DNA of 64,000 bases from Dethiosulfovibrio peptidovorans DSM 11002 (GCF_000172975.1 NZ_ABTR02000001.1:1-64000), one strand, 5' to 3'; counted from the first letter of the stretch, positions 47,673-58,100 are shown. Made by a program: numbers and translations. Notes: a model not told the origin generated them from the letters alone.

Positions 47673-49595
47673 ATGTCGATCAGTTTGCCGACGACTCAGA
47701 TGACCGGCCTGTCATCTGGTCTCGACTGGGGAGACATCATAGATGAACAGATGGCGGCTCTCAGAAAGAACGAGGACCCTTGGTACGACAAGATTCAGTT
47801 ATTAAACGACAAGATTTATCTCTACCAGGAGTTCTCTTCCTCCGTCAAGGCGGCTCAATCCTCCCTGGACCCCCTTAAGCTGGAATCTACCTTTACATCA
47901 AAGACCCCGGAGCTCGTGGTGGTGGGAAGCAACGAAAGCTCCGACGCCATTTTAAAGGTCGACCTGGAGCCTTCCGCCCAGATAGATGAGTGGAACATAA
48001 AAGTAAACAGCCTCGCCGTAGCGGAGAGACGGCTATCCGATCGTCAAGATAGCTCCTCGGCACCCTTAGGAAAGTCTGGATCCTTCTTCGTACGGATCGG
48101 CACAAATGCTGCGGAGATAACCTACGAGAGCAGCGACTCGCTCAGGACCGTAGCCGAGAAGATACGATCCGCCGACATAGGGCTTGATGCCTATTTGATA
48201 GACAACAGGCTAGTCGTAGAGAGCAAGAACACCGGACTGGGATCAAGTTCCTTCACGGAGGAGGTCACCAGGGAAAGCGGCGACTACGACCTACTGGGAG
48301 CCAACGGAATAGATCCAAGCTCCATAGGGGACATAACAGTCGGGTCCACCACTTACGAAAAAGGAACCGACTTCGAGGTAATAGCCGACTCAGCCACCGG
48401 TGGATATCAGATACACTGGATAGGGGCCAGCCGTCCCAGCGAAACCAGCACCTACGACGTGTCTTACGACTACGACGCCAACACCTTCGGGCTGTACGAG
48501 ATAAGGGAGACCCTTTCCAAAGACCTGACCAGGACAGTCGGATCCGACTACGACACCATCGACGTGGAGAAGTTGGACACAGCGACCGTAAGCATCGCAG
48601 GATACACGGAGGGAACGGATTACGAGATCGTAGAGGATCCAGGTGACGAGGAAAAATGGGCGATCCACTGGATCGGCTCCAAACCCGCAGACGGCGCAAC
48701 CTTCTCGATAGACTACTCGAACACGGATAACAGCCTTCTCGGCGAACTGGGAATATTGACGGAGGACGCCACCCATCACAGGGACGCCCAGGACGCCTCC
48801 TTGACCGTCAACGGGATAGACGTCACGAGATCCTCCAACGAGATAGACGATCTCATAGGTGGCGCAACCCTGAACCTCCAGGGAGTCGGAGAGGTGAACA
48901 TGGAGGTCACTTTGAACGCCCAGAAGGCGGTCGAGTCCATCCAAGCCTTCGTCGAAAGCTACAACGATCTCATGGAATACATAAACGTCCGATCCGAGGA
49001 GAAGACCTATAACTATTCTGATAGTCCCAACTCGGACACAAAGGCCGTTCCGGAAGATGACTTGAGCCGAAGGAAGGGACTCTTGGCGGGCGACACCGTT
49101 CTATGGCAGACCAAGTCCAACCTCAGGAAGATCATTTCCGAGTCGGTAGGCGATGACGAGGACACCTTCAACATGCTTTACCAGATAGGGATCTCCACCG
49201 AGGAGACCGACTTCGGAAAAAGCGGGAAGCTCGAGTTCGACACGGATAAGTTTATGGAGGCTATGGCTACCGATTCGGACTCGGTCCAAAAACTCGTAAA
49301 GACGATATCGGAGAGTCTAGACACCCAGTTCGACAGCGTGGTAAGCACCTCTACCGTGGCGATAGGAGACACCTCTACCAAAGAGGGCCGTATACCAAGC
49401 CAGATAAACGTCTGGGAAAACGAGGTCACACAGCTTCAACAGAGGATAAAGGACTACGAGGAAAGAATCACCACCCAGCAGCTGAACATGTATAAACAAT
49501 ACGCTGCCATGGAGGAACAGATGACCAAACTGAACTATCAGGCATCGTCTCTTTCCAGCACGTTCAGCTCCCTATCTGCTTCCGGAAGCAGTTAA
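47673..49595 (+). CDS. fliD: Flagellar hook-associated protein 2 (filament cap)
   Basis: 640 aa from ATG 47673 (AGGAGGTGTGGTAT upstream). N-terminal FliD domain (TQMTGLSSGLDWGDIIDEQM) and C-terminal coiled coil (EVTQLQQRIKDYEERITTQQLNMYKQYAAMEEQM). The middle contains two related units of about 85 residues: VGSTTYEKGTDFEVIADSATGGYQIHWIG (near 230) and VSIAGYTEGTDYEIVEDPG...WAIHWIG (near 310), surface domains that vary between FliD proteins. It caps the filament and promotes flagellin polymerisation. Confidence 0.92.
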   Translation: MSISLPTTQMTGLSSGLDWGDIIDEQMAALRKNEDPWYDKIQLLNDKIYLYQEFSSSVKAAQSSLDPLKLESTFTSKTPELVVVGSNESSDAILKVDLEPSAQIDEWNIKVNSLAVAERRLSDRQDSSSAPLGKSGSFFVRIGTNAAEITYESSDSLRTVAEKIRSADIGLDAYLIDNRLVVESKNTGLGSSSFTEEVTRESGDYDLLGANGIDPSSIGDITVGSTTYEKGTDFEVIADSATGGYQIHWIGASRPSETSTYDVSYDYDANTFGLYEIRETLSKDLTRTVGSDYDTIDVEKLDTATVSIAGYTEGTDYEIVEDPGDEEKWAIHWIGSKPADGATFSIDYSNTDNSLLGELGILTEDATHHRDAQDASLTVNGIDVTRSSNEIDDLIGGATLNLQGVGEVNMEVTLNAQKAVESIQAFVESYNDLMEYINVRSEEKTYNYSDSPNSDTKAVPEDDLSRRKGLLAGDTVLWQTKSNLRKIISESVGDDEDTFNMLYQIGISTEETDFGKSGKLEFDTDKFMEAMATDSDSVQKLVKTISESLDTQFDSVVSTSTVAIGDTSTKEGRIPSQINVWENEVTQLQQRIKDYEERITTQQLNMYKQYAAMEEQMTKLNYQASSLSSTFSSLSASGSS

Positions 49596-49603
49596 AACAA
49601 TAT

Positions 49604-49637
49604 ACGGCGGAAAGAAGGAAATCCTTCTTCCCGCCGT
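49604..49637 (+). terminator. Terminator after fliD
   Basis: ACGGCGG...AGAAGGA / TCCTTCT...CCGCCGT stem of about 15 bp with small bulges, followed by CTTCGTCTCTG. Also lies just before the stop of the converging response-regulator gene. Confidence 0.75.
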
Positions 49638-49649
49638 CTTCGTCTCTGT

Positions 49650-50303
49650 CTATTCCTCCGAGGATTCGGCTATTCCGACTCTCCATGCCAATATGGCCGC
49701 CTGGGTTCTGTCCCTGAGATCCAGCTTTTTAAGTATGTGGCTGACATGGTTTTTTACCGTTTTCTCGGAGAGGTTCATCTTCGCCGATATCTCCAGGTTA
49801 CTGAGTCCCTGGGCTAGCCAGAAAAGGACCTCTTTCTCCCTGTCGGTCAGGTCGCAAAGCATATCGGCCTCGTCCTGTTTTTTGTGAAAAGCCCCTAAGA
49901 GCAGCCCCGCCACTTTAGGATCCACGTAACACTGTCCCCTCGCGACCGAACGAATCGCCGATAGAAGCTCTGTCCTCCCCGAAGACTTCAGCACGAATCC
50001 GTGGACCCCTACGGAGGATAGCTCCGAGAGCTTCCTCTCATCGTTAAAAGCGGTTATAGCGACGAATTTGGTGTTTTGCTCCGTGCTCCTGAGCTCCCTT
50101 ATAAGTCCTATACCGTCCAGGTTGGGCATTCCTATATCCAGCAAGACAACGTCCGGCCTCGACCTTTTTATAAGGGCAAGCCCCTCGATTCCGTCCGAAG
50201 CCTCTCCCTCCAGCGAAAAATCCGGCTCCATCTCTAAGAGTTTTTTCATCCCGTCTCGAAAAAGCTTGTGATCGTCTATGAGAACCATGCGAATTTTTTC
50301 CAT
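49650..50303 (-). CDS. NarL/FixJ-family response regulator
   Basis: 217 aa from ATG 50303. Receiver domain: Asp-Asp in MVLIDDHKLFRDGM, phosphoacceptor Asp in PDVVLLDIGMPNLDG, Lys in GFVLKSSG. Output: LuxR-type HTH TDREKEVLFWLAQGLSNLEISAKMNLSEKTVKNHVSHILKKL. No kinase gene lies next to it. A 20-bp tandem duplication repeats its ribosome-binding site and ATG, which should affect expression. Confidence 0.92.
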   Translation of the reverse strand: MEKIRMVLIDDHKLFRDGMKKLLEMEPDFSLEGEASDGIEGLALIKRSRPDVVLLDIGMPNLDGIGLIRELRSTEQNTKFVAITAFNDERKLSELSSVGVHGFVLKSSGRTELLSAIRSVARGQCYVDPKVAGLLLGAFHKKQDEADMLCDLTDREKEVLFWLAQGLSNLEISAKMNLSEKTVKNHVSHILKKLDLRDRTQAAILAWRVGIAESSEE

Positions 50304-50339
50304 TACGGATACCCCTCCTCCATTACGGATACCCCTCCT
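50301..50339. repeat. 20-bp tandem duplication of a ribosome-binding site and start codon
   Basis: Two copies of GAGGAGGGGTATCCGTAATG (leftward sense). The outer copy gives ATG at 50323 with a 6-codon frame, Met-Glu-Glu-Gly-Tyr-Pro, whose TAA overlaps the true ATG at 50303 (TAATG). Confidence 0.9.
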
Positions 50340-50419
50340 TGAGAGCGCTTCATATGCTATCATAATGAGCCGGTTTAGTGGAACACTATACCTCAAACGA
50401 AATAAAAGGTGATATATAG

Positions 50420-51154
50420 ATGAAAAAACATAGTCTCGGAAACAGAATAAGGGGAAAGATCGGAAAAGCTATCTTCGACTACGACATGGTCTCCGAAGGA
50501 GACCATGTCGTAGTCGGGCTATCCGGCGGAAAGGACAGCGTCTTTCTCCTGGTGGCTCTCAGCCAGATCCGAAGATGGAGCCCGGTTAAATTCGATCTTT
50601 CCGCCTGTAGCGTCGACATTTCAGGGGGAAACTGGGACGTGTCTCCTATGGAGAAACTCTGCTACGAGCTGGAAATTCCCTATAAGGTGGTACCCCACCC
50701 TATAGAAGAGATAATACGTATCAGAGAGGAGAGATCCCCCTGTAGCTTCTGCGCCAACATGAGAAGAGGCATCCTTAACAGCTACGCTAAAGAGATGGGA
50801 GGCAACACGGTGGCCCTAGGGCACAACCTAGACGATGCCGTCGAGACAGCCTTAATGAACCTATTCCGCACCGGCAGGTTCAGATCCTTCCAGCCCAGAA
50901 TATGGCAAAGCAACAGCGATATGAACCTCATAAGACCGCTCCTTTACCTTACGGAAAAGGCTATATTGCAGGAAACCTCGAGGATGGAGCTCCCCCTTGT
51001 TCGCTACACCTGCCCCTTTTCCCTGGAGACAGAGAGGACCAGGGCCAAGGAATTGGTCTCCGACCTGACGGCAAGGTTTCCCGACGTAAAGCAGAACATA
51101 CTTCACGCTCTTAGATCGATAGACGGGAAAGACCGCTGGCAGGCCGAAGACTAG
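50420..51154 (+). CDS. ttcA: TtcA-family tRNA sulfurtransferase
   Basis: 244 aa. PP-loop VVGLSGGKDSVFLL near residue 35, a CxxC pair in RSPCSFCANMRRG near residue 110, VALGHNLDDAVETALMNLF near 134, and a further Cys in RYTCPFSLETE. This is the layout of TtcA-type enzymes that 2-thiolate tRNA cytidine 32 using a 4Fe-4S cluster. The codons for DYDMVSEGDHVVV (residues 20-32) form an 18-bp perfect hairpin. Confidence 0.88.
   Translation: MKKHSLGNRIRGKIGKAIFDYDMVSEGDHVVVGLSGGKDSVFLLVALSQIRRWSPVKFDLSACSVDISGGNWDVSPMEKLCYELEIPYKVVPHPIEEIIRIREERSPCSFCANMRRGILNSYAKEMGGNTVALGHNLDDAVETALMNLFRTGRFRSFQPRIWQSNSDMNLIRPLLYLTEKAILQETSRMELPLVRYTCPFSLETERTRAKELVSDLTARFPDVKQNILHALRSIDGKDRWQAED
50477..50515. other. 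18-bp perfect hairpin inside ttcA
   Basis: GACTACGACATGGTCTCC, loop GAA, then its exact complement. It lies 57 bp after the start codon, so in the mRNA it would form early in translation. Codons remain sensible across it. Confidence 0.9.
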
Positions 51155-52491
51155 ATCTCGACCCTGCCTGTTCTAAACCTTTCCTCTACCTCCTGAACCA
51201 AGTTCACGTAGCAGCTATCCTCTTTCTTCCCGGCCAATCCGTTTGCGTATTTTTTACCAAGCTCTACTCCAGGTTGGTCGAAAGGGGATATCTTCATCAG
51301 GCGACCGGTCAGGGCGGTCAGGTATTCCAGAAAGAATATCAGACCTCCCATTGTCCTCTCGTCCAGGCTATCCATGGTTATTGAAAACACCGGCCTGTTT
51401 TCTCCGGCCAAAACGGCCACTATTGCCCTTCTCTCATGATCGAGAATATCCTCCTGGGTCAATCCGTCTAGAAAGGAAAGCTCCTCCAAGGATGGCATTA
51501 TCGACCCTTTTATGGCGAATCGACCTCTCGGCCTTACCCCCAGAACTATGTAGGCTTTATCGTCCGGTCCCTGTGAGTAGAGCTGAAGCTGAGAATGCTG
51601 ATCGACCGCTCCCAGTGCCCTCAAAGGAGAGAACCCCGTACCGCCCTTGCCGAGGCTCTCCGCCCAGAGTTGGCAGAACCATTCAGAAAGACGTTCCATC
51701 CTGTCTCCGTAGGGCATGAAAACCGTATTCGACCTTCCAGTCTCCAGCTGATAAAGCAGATTCCAGGCCATGACCCACGCCAGATTATCCCCTGGAACCC
51801 CGTCGCCGGAAAGGGCCTCTCTGACCTCTGAGGCTCCCTCCAACAGCTTTTCGACGTCTATCCCCAAAGCGGCGGCGGAAAGGAGCCCGACGGATGAAAG
51901 AACGGAGTAACGCCCCCCTACGTCCCCTGGGAGGATCAAGCTTCGGCATCCCGATTCCTCCACGAACCGACGTAGCAGACCGTCTTCGGCGTCGGTTATG
52001 ACCACCAACCTAGAGAAAGCCTCTTTCCCCAGAGCCTCTGTCATACGCTCCCAGAACAGGAGGAAATTACCCATGGTCTCCAGGGTTCTCCCGGACTTAC
52101 TCACCACTATAAAAGCGGTATCCTTCGGGTCTATCCTGTTCCATATAGCCTGATTCTCTCCCTCGTCGAGATTATCCGCCATGTAGAATCTGGGGACGTC
52201 TCCCCTCTCAATTCTGTCCATCTCGTTGAAATAGGGGGGCAGCAGAGCCTGATGAAGCATCAGGTTGCCCAGGGAAGAGCCGCCTATGCCGATCTGAACG
52301 ATGGAGTCGAACTTCCTCAACCACTCGGAGATCTCCAAAACAGAACCGATATCCGCATCGGGTAATTTCATCCAACCAAATCCCGGCAATCCCTCCTGAA
52401 CCCCCTGGTCTATCCAGGCGGCAGCCTCTTTTAATCGATCTTCATTCAAGCTCGAAGGGGCCACTCCGTTGAAAAAAGTCGCATCTAACAT
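51151..52491 (-). CDS. pgi: Glucose-6-phosphate isomerase
   Basis: 446 aa with GAGGAGGCGATTTAG before ATG. Signature blocks: IVQIGIGGSSLGNLML, VVSKSGRTLETMGNFLLF (sugar-phosphate SIS motif), GGRYSVLSSVGLLSAAALG, and QHSQLQLYSQGPDDKAYIVLGV, with the active-site His in that last block. Interconverts glucose-6-P and fructose-6-P. Length fits the bacterial short form. Converges with ttcA, overlapping by 4 bp. Confidence 0.95.
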   Translation of the reverse strand: MLDATFFNGVAPSSLNEDRLKEAAAWIDQGVQEGLPGFGWMKLPDADIGSVLEISEWLRKFDSIVQIGIGGSSLGNLMLHQALLPPYFNEMDRIERGDVPRFYMADNLDEGENQAIWNRIDPKDTAFIVVSKSGRTLETMGNFLLFWERMTEALGKEAFSRLVVITDAEDGLLRRFVEESGCRSLILPGDVGGRYSVLSSVGLLSAAALGIDVEKLLEGASEVREALSGDGVPGDNLAWVMAWNLLYQLETGRSNTVFMPYGDRMERLSEWFCQLWAESLGKGGTGFSPLRALGAVDQHSQLQLYSQGPDDKAYIVLGVRPRGRFAIKGSIMPSLEELSFLDGLTQEDILDHERRAIVAVLAGENRPVFSITMDSLDERTMGGLIFFLEYLTALTGRLMKISPFDQPGVELGKKYANGLAGKKEDSCYVNLVQEVEERFRTGRVEI

Positions 52492-52851
52492 CTAAATCGC
52501 CTCCTCTTTCGGCAATCTCTACACTACATCTGTAGGTGATTATCATATCAAATAAAGAGGAAGTTTGCTCGATTTAGATCTTAAAAACAAACCGTAGGAA
52601 AGCTTCCCATGAGAGGTCTTAAAGAAAAAAAGCATCATTGAAATGTCTAGAGTCCATCAGCGACAAAAACAAATAACATCAATAAAAGCATCTAAAAGTA
52701 TCATCTCAAAAAATCTAAGGCATAAATGCAGGTAATTCAATGGAGAAACGATTGAACAAAAAGCTCGTATTTGCAATGGCATTTCCTCATCAATCGAGTA
52801 TAATGAATGCATTGCAATTCTCGTGATCGCATTGTGAGGAGGAGGAATTTG
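52492..52851. promoter_or_regulatory. Divergent promoter region, pgi and transhydrogenase operon
   Basis: 360 bp, AT-rich, no gene. A TATAAT lies at 52799-52804, and TTGCAAT occurs at 52771 and 52813, the first 22 bp upstream of TATAAT, which is too far for a standard -35. The repeats TTGCAAT and GCATTGTGAGG near 52809-52840 could bind a redox regulator such as Rex, but do not match its consensus well. Confidence 0.5.
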
Positions 52852-53343
52852 ATGTCATCCACAACCACCGTCAGCTCGAACGAGCTGACGCAGCGTCTGG
52901 ATCCCATCGTCCAGCGCTATCAAGGCAAGAAGGGGATAACCATCCCGCTTTTGGCGGATATCCAGAAGGAGTACGGTTACGTCGCGGAGGAGGCCGTGAC
53001 CTACGTCTCCAGAAAAATGGACATATCCGCCTCGGAGATGTTCGGAGTGGCTACCTTTTACGCCATGTTCCGGCTTCAACCCGAGGGCAAGTACGTCATA
53101 CGTATCTGCCGAGGTACCGCATGCCACGTTCAAGGGTCCGCTTCTGTGGCGGAAGAGGTGGCAAGGCACCTGGGAATAGAGGAAGGCGAGACCACCGAGG
53201 ACGGGATTTTTACCCTTCAACATGTCGCCTGTCTGGGATGCTGCAGTCTGGCTCCAGTGATGATGGTGGGAGACAACGTCCATGGACTGCTTACGCCGCC
53301 GAAGTCCATCGAGATCCTGGAAGACTACCGTAAAAAGGGTTAA
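52852..53343 (+). CDS. NuoE-like 2Fe-2S subunit (StnC/HndA-like)
   Basis: 163 aa from ATG 52852 (GAGGAGGAGGAATTTG upstream). Cluster ligands: Cys pair in RICRGTACHVQGS and Cys pair in HVACLGCCSLAPVM, the thioredoxin-fold 2Fe-2S site of the NuoE/HndA family. First gene of a three-gene operon; passes electrons between NuoF-like and partner subunits in bifurcating complexes. Confidence 0.92.
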   Translation: MSSTTTVSSNELTQRLDPIVQRYQGKKGITIPLLADIQKEYGYVAEEAVTYVSRKMDISASEMFGVATFYAMFRLQPEGKYVIRICRGTACHVQGSASVAEEVARHLGIEEGETTEDGIFTLQHVACLGCCSLAPVMMVGDNVHGLLTPPKSIEILEDYRKKG

Positions 53344-53355
53344 GGAGGACTGGAC

Positions 53356-55125
53356 ATGTCTCAGACTATAGTAAAAATAGGGATGGGAAGCTGCGGGATC
53401 GCGGCGGGAGCCCGCCCGGTAGAGGCCAAACTCAGGACACTGCTCGAAGGACACCCGGAGATAGAGATCAGGAAGGTCGGCTGCATAGGCCTATGTTTCC
53501 AGGAGCCTCTGGTCGAGGTGGAGGTGGACGGCAAATCCACCATGTACGGCCACGTCACAGAAGAGTCGGTGGAGGATATCGTCAAGAAACACGTCCTGGG
53601 AGGCAACAGGCTGGACCAGGCCCTGGTGCTCGACTCCGACGGATCCGGAATGGAAAACCCCAGGATGGACAAGCAGGTCCGCATAGTCCTTCGCAACTGC
53701 GGGATAATCGACCCTGAGAAGATAGACGAATACATAGAGAGAGAGGGTTACGACGCCCTTAAGAAGGTGGTCTCTTCCATGACCTCCGAGCAAGTATACA
53801 CCGAGGTCCTCGACAGCGGTCTCAGAGGAAGAGGCGGAGCCGGATTCCCGACGGGGCTGAAATGGAAGTTCGCCAACCTATCCAAAGGCGACGAAAAATA
53901 CGTAGTCTGCAACGCCGACGAGGGAGACCCGGGCGCCTTTATGGACAGATCGGTCCTGGAAGGAGACCCACACGCCATAATCGAGGGGATGGCCATATGC
54001 GGCTACGCCATCGGAGCCAGCCACGGCATAATATATTGCCGCGCCGAGTATCCTCTGGCGATCAAGAACCTCAACATCGCCATCGAGCAGGCCAAGGAAA
54101 GGGGCTTCCTCGGAGAGGATATCATGGGCAGCGGTTTCTCCTTCGATCTCAAGATAAAGGAGGGAGCCGGGGCTTTCGTCTGCGGAGAGGAGACGGCACT
54201 GATCGCCTCCATCGAGGGAAAGAGGGGTATGCCCCGTCCCAGACCTCCGTTCCCGGCCCAGAGCGGGGTTTTCGGCAAACCCACCAACATAAACAACGTC
54301 GAGACCTACGCAAACGTGGCCTGGATAATCAGGAACGGATCCAAGGAGTTCTCCAAATACGGCATCGGAAAGAGCCGCGGCACCAAGGTCTTCGCCCTGG
54401 CAGGGAAGATCGCCAAGGGAGGCCTGGTAGAGGTTCCCATGGGTATGCCCATCCGCGAGGTTATATACGACATAGGCGGAGGTATTCCGGACGACAAGGA
54501 GTTCAAGGCTGTCCAGATGGGAGGCCCCTCCGGTGGCTGCATACCGAAGGAGCTCCTTGACACCCCCGTTGACTACGAGTCCATCAACGCCACAGGAGCC
54601 ATAATGGGATCGGGCGGCATGGTCGTCATGGACGAGGACACCTGCATGATCGACGTCGCCCGCTTCTTCCTGTCCTTCGTACAGAACGAGTCCTGCGGAA
54701 AATGCCCCTTCTGCCGCATAGGAACCAAGAGGATGCTGGAGATCCTGGACCGTATAACCAAGGGAGAGGGCAAGGAAAGCGATATAGATCTCCTTTTGGA
54801 GCTGTGCCACCAGATAAAGGACGGCTCCCTCTGCGGACTGGGTCAGACAGCACCTAATCCGGTTCTGACGACCATAAAATACTTCAAGGACGAGTACATG
54901 GCACATATCGTGGACCACAGATGCCCCGCGACGGTCTGTCCGTCCCTGATACACTACATCATAGATCCGGAAAAGTGCATCGGCTGCACCAAGTGCGCCA
55001 AGAATTGCCCGGTGGACGCCATATCCGGAGAGATAAAGAAACCGCACGTCATCGACGATTCCATCTGCATCAGATGCGGCAAGTGCAAGGTGAGCTGCCC
55101 CGTGGGCGCCATCTCTGTGGAGTAG
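53356..55125 (+). CDS. NuoF-like flavoprotein subunit (StnB/HydB-like)
   Basis: 589 aa. Residues 1-90: thioredoxin-like 2Fe-2S domain (MGSCGIAAGA, GCIGLCFQEP). Residues 120-500: NuoF core with FMN/NADH motifs (GLRGRGGAGFPTGLKW, NADEGDPGAFMDRSVLEGDP) and a 4Fe-4S site (ESCGKCPFCRIGT ... LCGLG). C-terminus: two 4Fe-4S motifs (CIGCTKCAKNCPVDA, CIRCGKCKVSCPVGA). This is the NAD(H)-reactive, bifurcating-type subunit with the extra C-terminal ferredoxin domain found in HydB/HndC. 12 bp after the NuoE-like gene. Confidence 0.93.
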   Translation: MSQTIVKIGMGSCGIAAGARPVEAKLRTLLEGHPEIEIRKVGCIGLCFQEPLVEVEVDGKSTMYGHVTEESVEDIVKKHVLGGNRLDQALVLDSDGSGMENPRMDKQVRIVLRNCGIIDPEKIDEYIEREGYDALKKVVSSMTSEQVYTEVLDSGLRGRGGAGFPTGLKWKFANLSKGDEKYVVCNADEGDPGAFMDRSVLEGDPHAIIEGMAICGYAIGASHGIIYCRAEYPLAIKNLNIAIEQAKERGFLGEDIMGSGFSFDLKIKEGAGAFVCGEETALIASIEGKRGMPRPRPPFPAQSGVFGKPTNINNVETYANVAWIIRNGSKEFSKYGIGKSRGTKVFALAGKIAKGGLVEVPMGMPIREVIYDIGGGIPDDKEFKAVQMGGPSGGCIPKELLDTPVDYESINATGAIMGSGGMVVMDEDTCMIDVARFFLSFVQNESCGKCPFCRIGTKRMLEILDRITKGEGKESDIDLLLELCHQIKDGSLCGLGQTAPNPVLTTIKYFKDEYMAHIVDHRCPATVCPSLIHYIIDPEKCIGCTKCAKNCPVDAISGEIKKPHVIDDSICIRCGKCKVSCPVGAISVE

Positions 55126-55132
55126 GAGGCTC

Positions 55133-58100
55133 ATGGCTATGGAAAGAAACGTAAGAGTTATCCTCAACGGCAAGGAAGTCTACGGCTATCAGGGACAGAA
55201 AATACTGGACCTCTGCGCCGAGTGCGGTGTGGAGATTCCCACACTCTGTTACAACGAACACCTATCGATCCACGGAGGCTGTTCACTGTGTTTGGTCGAG
55301 GTGGAAGGCGCCAAGGCCCTCGTCAGAGCCTGTTCCTCCACTATAGCGCCCAACATGGTGTTAAGGACCGACACTAAAAGGGCCAACGACGCCAGAAGAC
55401 TGGCCCTTGAGCTTCTCCTGTCGGACCACGTAGGAGACTGCAGGCCTCCCTGTACCCTGGCCTGCCCCGCTCAGGCAAACGTACAGGGCTACATCAACAC
55501 GGCGGCCCAGGGTAAGTTTGCCGAGGCCCTGGACATCCTCCACGAAAACATCGTCCTGCCGAGCTCGATAGGACGGGTCTGCCCCGCTCCCTGCCAGGAG
55601 AAATGCCGCAGACATTTCGTCGACGAGGAACCGGTATCGATACGCAACATCAAGAGGTTCATCGGAGACAAAGCCATAGAGAACGACGACCTCGGGCACG
55701 TCCCCTCCATAGAGGAAAACGGAAAATCCGTAGCAATCGTCGGAGGTGGCCCCGGAGGGATGAGCGCCGCCTATTACCTCCGTCTCAAGGGATATTCCGT
55801 CACGGTGATAGAGAAAGAGGCCGCTCTCGGCGGCATGATGCGTTACGGCATACCGGACTACCGTCTTCCTCAGGAGGTCATACAGAAGGAATGCGATTGG
55901 CTTCTGTCCCACGGCATAGAGGTCAAGCTCAACACCTGCATGGGTAAGGACGTAACCCTCGATCAGCTCAGGGACGAATACGACGCAGTTCTCCTGGCCA
56001 TGGGGTGCTGGAAATCCTCCTCCATGAGGACAGCAGGAGAGGATCTTCCCGGAGTTCTGGGTGGAATAGACTTCCTCTACACCGTCAACCTTCACGATCC
56101 GGTCAAAATCGGTAACAGAGTGGCTGTGGTTGGAGGCGGCAACACCGCCATGGACGCCTGTCGCTGTGCAAAGAGGCTCGGAGCGGAAAAGGTCTACATC
56201 GTGTATCGCCGCACCGAGGCAGAGATGCCAGCGGAAGACATAGAGATACAGGAGGCCAAGGAGGAAGGTATCGAGTTCATCTTCCTGGCAGCTCCCAAGT
56301 CCATCGAGGGAGACGGGAAGGTCGAGAGGATGATCTGCGAAAAGATGGAGCTCGGCGAGGCCGACGCCTCCGGCAGACGTCGGCCGATACCGACCGGAGA
56401 GACATTCACCCTCGAGCTGGACAACGTCATAGCCGCCATCGGTCAGGGAATCGATTTCCAGGGACTGCCCTCCTCCATCCACGACGGACGCAGGATGACC
56501 GTCGACGGAGACTTCGAGACCCCTCTCCCAGGCGTGTTCGTATGCGGAGACCAGCAGACTGGCCCCAAGATAGCCGTCGAGGCCCTTGGAACGGGACACT
56601 GGGCTGCGGAAAGCATCCATCACTACCTGACCACAGGCAAGGCGAAGAAACCCTTCGTCTACGACGTGGTTCGAGACGACTTGGGGCCCGACGACTTCCT
56701 CGATAGGGAGAAACAGCCCAGGGAGCAGACCGCCCACGTCGATCCGGCCATAAGGCTCAGCAAGCCCTTCAAGGAATACGATGAGGGGCTTACGGAGGAG
56801 CAGGTTCTCAGAGACGCCTCCCGCTGCATGGAGTGTGGATGTCCCGACGTGTTCGAGTGTAAGCTACGCCGCTACGCCATAGACTACGAGGTAGATCCGG
56901 AAAGGGTGGCAGGCGAGCACGGAAAGGGCATAGAGGAGGCCAACGAGTTCTACGTCCGCAACATGGACAAGTGCATCCTCTGCGGACAGTGCGTCCGTAC
57001 CTGCGACGAGATAGCCGGCTTCCACGCCATAGATTTCGCAAAGAGGGGCTTCGCATCCACCATCTCGCCCGAGTACTTCAAGGGTATAGACGCATCGGAC
57101 TGCACCTTCTGCGGTCTCTGCGTCCAGAACTGCCCCGTAGGCGCCCTGGTCGAGAAGAGAGCCGAGCGCTGGCCTCATCAGGAGAAACCGTCCCTCATCA
57201 GCACCACTTGCGCCAAGTGCCCGGTGGGATGCGAGATAGACATGAACCTCGACACATCGAAGGAGAGAATCGTCAGGATCACCAGCGACTTCAACAAGAT
57301 AGACAGTCCGACCTTCGGAATGACCTGTGTCAAGGGACGCTACCAGTTCGACGACGTCGCAGAGGATCGCCTAGGTTCACCTATGGCGTCGGGGAAGGCC
57401 ATATCCTGGTCCGAGGGAGCGACTAAGTTTGCGGAGTCGGTCAAGAAGGCATCCAAGGTAGCATTCGTCCTCGGGGGCAATCTGACCAACGAGGAGATGG
57501 GAGCGGTAAAAGAGTTCGTCCAGATATCCGGAATCGATGCCGACATCGCCGTCGACGGGGTGGACTGCTTCGCCGGTCTGACCTTGGCCATGGAGAGTTC
57601 ATGGGGCCGCAAGTCCTCCGGTGCCGGATACGATAGCCTAATAGAGGCCGACTGCGTACTGCTTCTTGACGACGATCTCTCTCAGGATCAGCCGGTCATG
57701 GCCTCCTGGATTCGCCGGGCCATGAGAAAGAACGGCGCCCCCATGATTTACGCAGGAAACCACAGCGACCGTTTCGACATGGGCGGAGCAGTCGTTCTGG
57801 AAGACTCGGTGGACAAGGTAGCCAAGGCCCTGAAATCCGCCGTAGCCGACGGAAAGATCAACGGAGAGAACATAGCCAAAGCAGCGGAACTCCTCGGCAA
57901 TAGCAAGAAGGTCGCCATAATAGTCGGCAAGGGCGCGGGATACGACTCCGAATCAGGAGAGGCAGTGATCGCCCTGGCGGACGCCCTCAAGACCAAGTCA
58001 GTCTACCCTCTTTACAGAGGAGCCAACGTCCAGGGAGCCATAGACGGATCGATCGCGACCAAGTCCATCGAGGAGATCAAGAAGGGATCCTACGACCTCA

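Noticed and set aside
53878-55173. 431-codon leftward open frame
   Set aside because: It is antisense to the NuoF-like gene, without family motifs or ribosome-binding site; the same holds for the 458-codon frame opposite the transhydrogenase large subunit (55361-56737).
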